A stretch of DNA of 12,713 nt. Source: Candidatus Gastranaerophilales bacterium (GTDB taxonomy: Bacteria > Cyanobacteriota > Vampirovibrionia > Gastranaerophilales > Gastranaerophilaceae). The translations under genes were made by a program, and so were the position numbers. Positions within the stretch are counted from its first letter, which is position 1. Every line of letters begins with the position of its first letter. Below the pieces are notes generated by a model that had not been told where the DNA came from, did not search any database, and worked only from the letters and a program-made list of their open reading frames with translations. This document shows positions 6,517-12,713 of the stretch, piece after piece. Location: positions 1 to 12,713 of the forward strand of contig CANROV010000045.1 of NCBI GenBank assembly GCA_947632315.1, written 5' to 3'.

Positions 6517-7950
6517 TATATATTGCGAAATTAATTCTGAAAGTTTTATTAATACTGATGGAATAAAACAAATTACAACGGTGATAAAACTGCAGAAATA
6601 TAAGATAAATTTAATGCTTTTAAATTTCTCCGTCAAATTTACGGGCAGGTTTTGCTTTTCAAACATAACTTTAATTATTTTAAGATAAATAAATAATGCA
6701 ATAACGGAAGCAATTAATGCCAGTAACATAAAGATAACATAAATTAAATCTTGTTTTGCCAGTGCGGTAAAGATGTATATTTTGGCAATAAATCCCGCTG
6801 TTGGAGGTAAGCCTGCCAGAGATATTAAACATATTGAAAATGCACTTGTAAAATACGGATGTTTATTAAATAATCCTTTATAATCTTTAATATAATCGCT
6901 TTTATAGTTTGAATTGTATACTATAGAAGCTATCCAAGCTCCCGTATTCATAAATATATATGTGATTAAATAAAATATCACACTTGAAAGAGCATATATA
7001 TTCATTAAACTCAATGTTAACATTATGAATGATGAATGCATTATTGAACTGTAGGCATATATTTTTTTTATATTTGCTTGTTTTATTCCTCCTATAGCAG
7101 AATAAAATAAAGACATCAGTGCTAATAGCGCAGTTATTAATTTTAATATCGGGCTGAATGCAAAAACATACATATACAATCTTGCAAGTATTCCTATTGA
7201 CGCTATTTTGGGAATAAGTGAAATAAATAAGCAAATATTGTAATTAGAGCCTTCATATATGTCGATTATCCAATTATTGAAAGGAAGTAATGCTAATTTA
7301 AACATTAATCCCAAAATAATCAAAACGGAGGAAACTACGAAAAATATTGATATATCACCATTTTTTAGACTTAAACTTATTACATCAAAATTTATCTGAC
7401 CTGTTATCCCGTACAAATAAGAAACGCCTAAAAGAACGGTCATAGAAGCGCAAGCGCCTGTAATAAGATATTTTACGGAAGCTTCTTTACTTTTTTGTGT
7501 GTTCCTTGACGCTGTTAGGATATAACAGCATAATGACAGCATTTCAAGTGATATAAACATTGAGAGAAAATCATTTGATGAAATTAAGGAAAATGCTGAT
7601 AATACAGCGGTTAATACTATCGAAAAAAATTCAAAAGATTTTTTTATTTTTTCTTTTATCAAATAATTTGACGATAGCATAAAAAACATGGCACAAATTA
7701 AAATGAGCATTTTAAACGATAGGGTATATGCATTTGATAAAAAAGATTTATTAAATGCATAATACACGGGAGTTATTTGAATAAACCACATGCTTATAAA
7801 TACTGCTGTCAGAGCAATTATGTTGATTATTTTTGCGGTTTTATATGTGAATTTTTTTACGAATAAAGATAAAATTATATTCAGTATTATAAATATAATC
7901 AAAATTAATTCAGGAAGAAACGCTGTTTTTATATCATTTAGTATTTCCAT
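6514..7950 (-). CDS. nuoN: Complex I membrane subunit N (antiporter-like)
   Basis: This is the 478-residue antiporter-like subunit of the NADH:quinone/ferredoxin:quinone oxidoreductase membrane arm, and one of three proton-pump modules. It is a polytopic protein of normal length. Conserved charged residues are visible: E136 in SLEMLSL, K218 in FKLALLPF, K248 in IPKIAS, the KKIYAYSS loop (295-302), and K390 in GFIAKIYIF, after LAGLPPTAGF. The motif normally read as PFHxWxPDVYxGAPxPV is altered to PFNNWIIDIYEGSNYNI (223-239), so the usual His and the Ala-Pro pair are missing. Translation starts from a strong AAGGAGG inside the end of nuoM, and the ATG overlaps the nuoM stop by one base (TAATG). 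It is the last gene of the operon and ends in the hairpin. Confidence 0.94.
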   Translation of the reverse strand: MEILNDIKTAFLPELILIIFIILNIILSLFVKKFTYKTAKIINIIALTAVFISMWFIQITPVYYAFNKSFLSNAYTLSFKMLILICAMFFMLSSNYLIKEKIKKSFEFFSIVLTAVLSAFSLISSNDFLSMFISLEMLSLCCYILTASRNTQKSKEASVKYLITGACASMTVLLGVSYLYGITGQINFDVISLSLKNGDISIFFVVSSVLIILGLMFKLALLPFNNWIIDIYEGSNYNICLFISLIPKIASIGILARLYMYVFAFSPILKLITALLALMSLFYSAIGGIKQANIKKIYAYSSIMHSSFIMLTLSLMNIYALSSVIFYLITYIFMNTGAWIASIVYNSNYKSDYIKDYKGLFNKHPYFTSAFSICLISLAGLPPTAGFIAKIYIFTALAKQDLIYVIFMLLALIASVIALFIYLKIIKVMFEKQNLPVNLTEKFKSIKFILYFCSFITVVICFIPSVLIKLSELISQYI

Positions 7951-9401
7951 TAAAATCCTCCTTGAATTGCATTAAAAATTATAAACGGAAATATTCCGAA
8001 GAAAATTATATAGCCTGCGAGTGTTAACAGTATTGCAAAAGAATTTGAATTTATATCTTTTAATTTATAGTATTTCTTTTGTAGTTCACCAAAGAATATT
8101 CCGTGAAATATTTTAAGTATATACACGCTTGAGAATATCATTGAAAGTAAAGCTATAGCAGTTATTAATTTAGCGGTATCCGAAATATTAAAGAAAGCAC
8201 CGAGAAAACATAGAAATTCCGCTATAAATCCTGATGTAAGAGGCACTGCTATTGCCCCAAGAATAATTGGAATTGAAATCATCATTAATTTAGGCATTTT
8301 TGAGCCTATACCTTTTAATCTTATAATGTTTTTAGTACCGCATTTATGATAAATAATACCTGCAATTGTAAATAAACCTGCCGTTATAAGAGCGTGAGAG
8401 AACAGTTGAAATATTGCACCAAGTGTACCTGCTTCATTTAATGCAGATAGACCCAGCAGAAAAATTCCCATATGGCTTATTCCCGAGTATGCTATTATTC
8501 TTTTTAAATCTTTTTGATGAATTGCGCAGAATGACGCATAAATAATATTAATAAGAGCAAATATCATAATAATTAAAGCATATTTATCAAACGCTTCATT
8601 TAATAAAGTAAAATTAAATCTGATAAAACCGTATGCCCCTATTTTTAATAATATTGCTGATAAAATAATGCTTACCGGACTTGGTGCTTGTGAATGGGTA
8701 TCGGATAGCCAGTTATGAAATGGAATTATCGGAATTTTTACCCCAAAACCTATAAAAAACAGTATAAATATTATATTTTTTACGGGTTCATCCATTAAAT
8801 ATGTATTAATTGCAAACATATCCATCGTAAGAGTATTTGTATACAAATAATTAAACACATACAAAAGTAATATTCCGATTAATATGAATATACTTCCTAA
8901 GAATGTATATAAAATAAATTTCAGTGCTGTTTTTTCTCTGTTTGCACTTCCCCATTTTAATATTAATAAGTACATCGGAATTAATTCAAGCTCCCAGAAT
9001 AAGAAAAATAAAATCATATCCGAAGCGGAAAATATTCCGATTATACTTGTTTCAAGAAATAAAATTAACGAATAATATAACTTTTGTGATTTTTTTATTG
9101 TTTCTTTGCTGAAAAATATTGAAATAACGAATATAAAAGACGTTAGAACTATTAATAGCATTGATAAGATATCAATTCTGAAAGAAGAGCTTATACCGAA
9201 AATATTAAAACCGTTTAATTGAAAAGTATATTCGTTATTAAAAAATATAATCGAGAAAACGGAAATAATAAAATGGAGCAGGGCAAACAATTTTGCCGTA
9301 TGTCTTATCTGTTTTTCATTATCTGAAAATATGGGACTCATTATGAGTAAAGAGCCTATAATTGGTATAAATATTAAGAGAGGAACAAAGATACTTTCCA
9401 T
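7950..9401 (-). CDS. nuoM: Complex I membrane subunit M (antiporter-like)
   Basis: This is a 483-residue polytopic antiporter-like subunit that forms one of the proton channels of complex I. All the key charged residues appear in place: E137 in FWELELIPMY, K222 in GVKIPIIPFHNWL, K253 in LLKIGAYGF, the LKRIIAYSGISHMG loop (299-312), and E395 in SGFIAEF. These correspond to E. coli E144, K234, K265 and E407. H229 and the SQAPSPVS segment are intact, in contrast to NuoN. The length is slightly below the E. coli protein. The gene starts three bases after the nuoL stop, with AGAGGAG overlapping the last nuoL codons. It is cyanobacterial NdhD-like in role. The call is secure. Confidence 0.96.
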   Translation of the reverse strand: MESIFVPLLIFIPIIGSLLIMSPIFSDNEKQIRHTAKLFALLHFIISVFSIIFFNNEYTFQLNGFNIFGISSSFRIDILSMLLIVLTSFIFVISIFFSKETIKKSQKLYYSLILFLETSIIGIFSASDMILFFLFWELELIPMYLLILKWGSANREKTALKFILYTFLGSIFILIGILLLYVFNYLYTNTLTMDMFAINTYLMDEPVKNIIFILFFIGFGVKIPIIPFHNWLSDTHSQAPSPVSIILSAILLKIGAYGFIRFNFTLLNEAFDKYALIIMIFALINIIYASFCAIHQKDLKRIIAYSGISHMGIFLLGLSALNEAGTLGAIFQLFSHALITAGLFTIAGIIYHKCGTKNIIRLKGIGSKMPKLMMISIPIILGAIAVPLTSGFIAEFLCFLGAFFNISDTAKLITAIALLSMIFSSVYILKIFHGIFFGELQKKYYKLKDINSNSFAILLTLAGYIIFFGIFPFIIFNAIQGGF

Positions 9402-9404
9402 TTT

Positions 9405-11240
9405 TTACACTCCTCTCATAAATATGTACGACAGAACAAGAATCATAAATATTACCCCTGTGGTAAACAGTGAATATGATATATAAGACTGAATATTGCC
9501 GTTTTGAATACGGGAAATTATTAGGGATATTTTTTGAATTATTTTTGCTGTAATTTCGGAAATAAAATCAAATATAAATTTTTCGATGTAGAAAAACAGC
9601 TTTGTAAACTTTAAAAATACGGATGAAATAAAATTGTATATTTCAGGTATATAAAGTTCTTTACAAGACAGTTTTAATAAAAAAGCAGGAAGAAATATTT
9701 TATTTGATTTTGCACAGATATATGCGTTAAATACTGCTATTATTCCTATTATTACCGAGATAGCACATAATAAATTTAAATTTGATAATTTAAATATAAA
9801 TCCGGGTAATATAACAAAAACAGACATTAACATCATAGCCGAGGTTATTTTAAAATCCTTCTCAACCGTTATATTTTTATTTCCGAAATCTGTTTCAAAT
9901 ATAAAGAAGTAAGCTTTAAATATATAAAAAGCACTAAAAAATGAGGTTAAAAGTATTAAAAACAGAATAATATTATTTCCGCTGTTATGAAGAGAATTTA
10001 AAAGAAGTTCTTTAGAGTTAAACCCGCCAAAGAACAGCCCCGAAAGTGAAAGTGCGCTTATCAGCCATAATATTGCCAAATTAATATTATATTTTCTTAA
10101 TGGAGGTGTTTCGTTCATATTTAAAGTATTACATATCATTTCAATCTGACCTGCATTCAAAAACAACAATGCTTTTGTAAATGAGTGGATAACGAGATAT
10201 ATAATTGCAATAGGCAGAAATCCAAGTCCTAAAGCCGTAAACATAAAACCTAACTGTGATGATGTAGAATAAGCAAGCATTTTTTTTATGTTATTTTGAG
10301 ATATCGCAATAAAAGCATTAAATAAAGCTGTAATTAAGCCTATAATTATAATCAGTTTAAGTATATAAGGAGTTAATAAAGGATAAATTCTTATAATAAG
10401 GAATATACCCATACAAACCATTGTAGCGGAATGAATTAATGCACTAACGGGCGACGGAGCTTTCATCGCTTCAATAAGCCATTGTTGAAACGGGAATTGT
10501 GCCGATTTTACAATTGCACCTATAATCAACAGCAACAGTATAATATTCCAAATAACAGGGTATGCACTTTCTGAAACTTCCTTAAGAAAAGTATTTGACG
10601 AACTGAACATTAAAAAACTTCCGTCAGATATGTTCAAAATAAATATTGAGAAATAAGAAAGCATTATTATTCCGAGTAAAAATGCGCAATCGCCTATTCT
10701 GTTAATAATAAATACTTTTTTAGCGGAAAGTGAAACATCTTCTTTTTTATAATAAAATCCGACCAATAAATAGCTTATTACTCCGACAAGCTCCCAAAAT
10801 ACGTACATTTGCAGGAGGTTTGTCGATAATATTAATCCTGTCATTGAAAAGTTAAATAAATTCAAATACACAAAATACCGATTAAAATCCTCTTTATTTT
10901 TCATATATCCGTAAGAATATAATTGGACAATAAAGCTTATAATCATTAGTATTGCCAGGAAAACTGAGGAAATTTTATCTGTATAAGTTCCCAGATAAAA
11001 GTTAATATTTTGAAATCCGAACCAGAGATAATTTGTTTCAACGGGAGCAGTTAACGTTGAATGAGTATATTTTAAAATACATAACGCAAAAATCATTCCG
11101 ATAAATGTTGAAAACAGAGTTAACAGAGCAGTTAATTTTCTGTTTTCTGCGTATTTAAAAAATACTCCGCTGATTATCGTTAAAACAACCCATAGAGGTA
11201 AAAGAACAGTGATAAGTATATTATTTACAAAAAATTCCAT
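9405..11240 (-). CDS. nuoL: Complex I membrane subunit L (antiporter-like, with lateral helix)
   Basis: This is the 611-residue distal proton-pump subunit, close to the E. coli length. Visible key residues are E150 in FWELVGVISYLLVGF, D184 in NRIGD, K245 in IVKSAQFP, the APSPVSALIHSATMV segment (261-275), the KKMLAYSTSSQLGFM loop, K356 in SFTKALLF, and K410 in FNSKELLL. The C-terminal region after residue 520 contains a long amphipathic or hydrophobic helix and then a final membrane segment beginning near GNIQSYISYS, as expected for the lateral helix HL and its anchor. It therefore belongs to NuoL/NdhF rather than to the shorter Mrp or hydrogenase relatives. Its ATG overlaps the nuoK stop by one base, preceded by GAGGAG. 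Confidence 0.96.
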   Translation of the reverse strand: MEFFVNNILITVLLPLWVVLTIISGVFFKYAENRKLTALLTLFSTFIGMIFALCILKYTHSTLTAPVETNYLWFGFQNINFYLGTYTDKISSVFLAILMIISFIVQLYSYGYMKNKEDFNRYFVYLNLFNFSMTGLILSTNLLQMYVFWELVGVISYLLVGFYYKKEDVSLSAKKVFIINRIGDCAFLLGIIMLSYFSIFILNISDGSFLMFSSSNTFLKEVSESAYPVIWNIILLLLIIGAIVKSAQFPFQQWLIEAMKAPSPVSALIHSATMVCMGIFLIIRIYPLLTPYILKLIIIIGLITALFNAFIAISQNNIKKMLAYSTSSQLGFMFTALGLGFLPIAIIYLVIHSFTKALLFLNAGQIEMICNTLNMNETPPLRKYNINLAILWLISALSLSGLFFGGFNSKELLLNSLHNSGNNIILFLILLTSFFSAFYIFKAYFFIFETDFGNKNITVEKDFKITSAMMLMSVFVILPGFIFKLSNLNLLCAISVIIGIIAVFNAYICAKSNKIFLPAFLLKLSCKELYIPEIYNFISSVFLKFTKLFFYIEKFIFDFISEITAKIIQKISLIISRIQNGNIQSYISYSLFTTGVIFMILVLSYIFMRGV

Positions 11241-11554
11241 TATCCCTTTATCTCCTCTATTTCTTCCGATTTCATTGTTTCTTTATTTTTATAAATAAGA
11301 TAAATTAACACAATAGCAATTGCACTTTGCAAAGCTGAAATTGCCGTTATAAAAACGGCAAAAACCATTCCCGTTAAAAATATATAATTTTTAAATGTTG
11401 TAAATGCAATAAAATTTAAATTTATTGCAGACATCATTATTTCTATGAATATCAGTATTTTTATTGTATTTTTAGAGGTTATCAAACCTATAAAACCTGT
11501 AAAAAATAATATTAATGCCAATATTAAATAATGAAGAAGCGTAATATTAAACAT
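11240..11554 (-). CDS. nuoK: Complex I membrane subunit K
   Basis: This is a 104-residue, three-helix membrane subunit equivalent to cyanobacterial NdhE and related to MrpC. The conserved glutamate of helix 2 is present (E38 in LIFIEIMMSAINLNF). The second conserved membrane glutamate, E72 in E. coli (in AEAxxG), is replaced by glutamine, Q76 in SALQSAIAI. The GLITSKN start of helix 2, GMVFAVF in helix 3 and the IYKNKET end match the cyanobacterial pattern closely as I recall it, so the alignment of the substituted position is firm. A perfect AAGGAGG six bases before the ATG lies within the last codons of nuoJ, and the start overlaps the nuoJ stop by one base. Confidence 0.95.
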   Translation of the reverse strand: MFNITLLHYLILALILFFTGFIGLITSKNTIKILIFIEIMMSAINLNFIAFTTFKNYIFLTGMVFAVFITAISALQSAIAIVLIYLIYKNKETMKSEEIEEIKG

Positions 11555-12087
11555 TATTTTCCTCCTTTGAAGGATAATAACAAAGATATGCCCGTTAATG
11601 CCGTTAAAAGATATATTCCCATAAGTCCAAACGGATAGATATTTTTAACTAACATTTCACTTGAAAATTGTTTTAGGTTTGAAAAATCAGTTAATTTATA
11701 GTCTGAATGAAGGTATTCAGTTATATTCCAATCAATATTTAATGTTTCTTTAAGGAAAAATACAAAAGAAAAAGATATAAGCAATATGCCTGTTAATGCT
11801 AATAAATGACTCGGTTTAAAATTGTATTTTTCTTTATTTTCGGTATTATAATTGGTAAGCATTATTGCAATAACAAATATAATACTCAAAGCCGAACCAT
11901 ATATTGAAATTTGAATAACTCCGTTAAATGGGGCATTTAATGAAAAATATAATAAGCCGAATAATATAAATACAATTAATGAATAGAAAATTGAATGCAT
12001 TATTCGTCGTGAAATTATAGTCATGACGGAGAATACAGTCATAACAAAGGCTATAATATAAAATAATAAACCGTTAATTATTTCCAT
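11554..12087 (-). CDS. nuoJ: Complex I membrane subunit J
   Basis: This is a 177-residue polytopic subunit (NdhG equivalent) at the junction of the membrane arm. Hydrophobic helices lie near residues 5-24, 32-50, 57-77, 95-112 and 150-172. Helix 3, which forms a pi-bulge in solved complexes, reads ISIYGSALSIIFVIAIML (60-77). The conserved tyrosine (Y63) is kept, but the usual YxGA is YGSA. The last helix begins YPFGLMGIYLL where many homologues have a PFE-type start. It overlaps nuoI by ten bases and nuoK by one. GAGG precedes the ATG at a long spacing, and start efficiency probably depends on coupling to nuoI. Position in the operon and topology make the call secure despite low motif conservation. 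Confidence 0.9.
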   Translation of the reverse strand: MEIINGLLFYIIAFVMTVFSVMTIISRRIMHSIFYSLIVFILFGLLYFSLNAPFNGVIQISIYGSALSIIFVIAIMLTNYNTENKEKYNFKPSHLLALTGILLISFSFVFFLKETLNIDWNITEYLHSDYKLTDFSNLKQFSSEMLVKNIYPFGLMGIYLLTALTGISLLLSFKGGK

Positions 12088-12455
12088 CCCGTAATATCCT
12101 CTTTCATAATAAGATTTTCTTTTTTATCCGAAGCAAGTTCATAGCAGGAAGTCAAATGAAGTGCATGAACAGGACAGTTTTCAACGCAGTTTCCGCAGAA
12201 AATACATTTTGCATAATTTATTGAATAATCCGTATCGGTTATTTTTATTGTGCCTATAGAAGGGCATACTTTTTGGCACAGCCTGCATTTTATACATTCA
12301 TTTTTATTATAAATTATTTTCCCTCTGAATTTAGAGTTCATATTTTTCTTTTTTTCAGGGTATTCCAGTGTTATCGTACTTTTAAAACCGTTTTTTAAAA
12401 CGGTAAAAAGTCCTTTAAATAATTCTTTTACGGGTGATATAAAACCGTTCATCAT
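12078..12455 (-). CDS. nuoI: Complex I ferredoxin-type subunit I, 2x[4Fe-4S]
   Basis: This is the peripheral subunit that carries electrons through two [4Fe-4S] clusters (N6a/N6b) towards the quinone site. The N-terminal amphipathic segment and TLEYPEKKK...FRGK (29-46) are typical of NuoI and dock it on NuoH. The cluster motifs are C54-x2-C57-x2-C60-x3-C64-P and C84-x2-C87-x2-C90-x3-C94-P. An extra cysteine, C104, follows. At 125 residues it is shorter than most NuoI/NdhI proteins (about 160-200): the segment between the two cluster motifs and the C-terminal tail are both trimmed. The reading frame is intact, so this is not a truncation. It starts in an ATGATG that overlaps the nuoH stop (ATGA), with AGGGGG as ribosome site. 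Confidence 0.95.
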   Translation of the reverse strand: MMNGFISPVKELFKGLFTVLKNGFKSTITLEYPEKKKNMNSKFRGKIIYNKNECIKCRLCQKVCPSIGTIKITDTDYSINYAKCIFCGNCVENCPVHALHLTSCYELASDKKENLIMKEDITGWK

Positions 12456-12713
12456 AAAATCCCCCTGAAATACTTAACTGCAGTAATAATAAATAAATTA
12501 AAAACGGCTGAAGGAATAAGAATATACCAGCATAATTCAAGTGTTTTATCCGTTCTTAAACGGGGATATGAAGCTCTAATCCAAATTACAAGCATTATTA
12601 TCAATGAAGTTTTTGTCAAAAACCAGAACAATTGCTCAAAATTAATTAATATCTGATATAAAATGCCCTTTATGTTAAATATATCAGCCAAATATATACC
12701 TATGGGCGGGTTA
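12452..12713 (-). CDS. nuoH: Complex I membrane subunit H, C-terminal part (5' end outside window)
   Basis: The frame is open to the window edge and gives the last 86 residues of NuoH (NdhA equivalent), which forms the quinone chamber and anchors the peripheral arm. Translated from the edge it begins NPPIGIYLADIF. The diagnostic last-helix motif is IMLVIWIRASYPRLRTD, in which the arginines and the YPRLR-D pattern are hallmarks of the family, followed by LCWYILIPSAVFNLFI. A TTG codon at 12689-12691 could be mistaken for a start, but the homology runs through it and no stop precedes it. The last four bases overlap nuoI. Neither the start nor the quinone-site loops can be seen here. Confidence 0.93.
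   Translation of the reverse strand, partial: NPPIGIYLADIFNIKGILYQILINFEQLFWFLTKTSLIIMLVIWIRASYPRLRTDKTLELCWYILIPSAVFNLFIITAVKYFRGIL

Noticed and set aside
6902..7234. 110-residue frame on the same strand within nuoN
   Set aside because: It is a shifted frame of nuoN. The nuoN frame is intact and matches the family throughout.
8884..9112. Two short plus-strand frames within nuoM
   Set aside because: They are antisense to conserved nuoM membrane helices, and hydrophobic composition is expected there.
12452..12691. A complete 79-residue protein starting at TTG
   Set aside because: The frame continues open to the window edge and its sequence is the C-terminus of NuoH, so the TTG is an internal leucine codon.

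Overview
The window is AT-rich bacterial DNA with almost no non-coding space; no gap between genes exceeds about 110 bases. It most likely comes from a gut-type, non-photosynthetic relative of the cyanobacteria (Vampirovibrionia/Melainabacteria, probably Gastranaerophilales). The reasons are indirect: NuoK reads like cyanobacterial NdhE (GLITS, FAVF, IY-K/R-N), the tRNA-Asn 5' half matches the cyanobacterial pattern, the MEP isoprenoid pathway is present, and there is a very large lysine-rich orphan protein with an N-terminal SASFKGG segment. This placement is an inference; no database was searched.

Left third (1-4229, all minus strand). A tRNA-Asn cut by the window edge has its own promoter. 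Upstream of it lie a 327-aa radical SAM protein, a tRNA-Thr(CGU), and a 962-aa protein of unknown function. The 962-aa protein contains two diverged copies of a roughly 85-residue helical module separated by a charged linker and a large middle region.

Centre (4230-6513). A calcineurin-like metallophosphoesterase (minus) is divergent from ispG (plus), with 54 bases between their likely starts and two -10 elements back to back. After ispG comes a 100-aa exported protein of unknown function. The sequence before it repeats the ispG promoter motif TCATGYTAATATAA. A long hairpin then separates the plus-strand genes from the convergent complex I operon.

Right half (6514-12713, minus strand). This is the distal part of a complex I operon in the order nuoH(partial)-I-J-K-L-M-N. 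Every junction overlaps by 1-10 bases or is 3 bases apart, so translation is probably coupled throughout. The products are the membrane arm (H, J, K, L, M, N) plus the peripheral two-cluster ferredoxin subunit I. No electron-input subunits are visible, and the operon continues upstream beyond the window. The pump subunits L and M keep the catalytic Glu/Lys set. NuoK, NuoJ and NuoN carry substitutions at normally conserved membrane positions.

I see no mobile element, CRISPR array, origin or defence island. The most notable items are the duplicated-module orphan protein, the loss of a conserved glutamate in NuoK, and the radical SAM gene placed between two tRNA genes.
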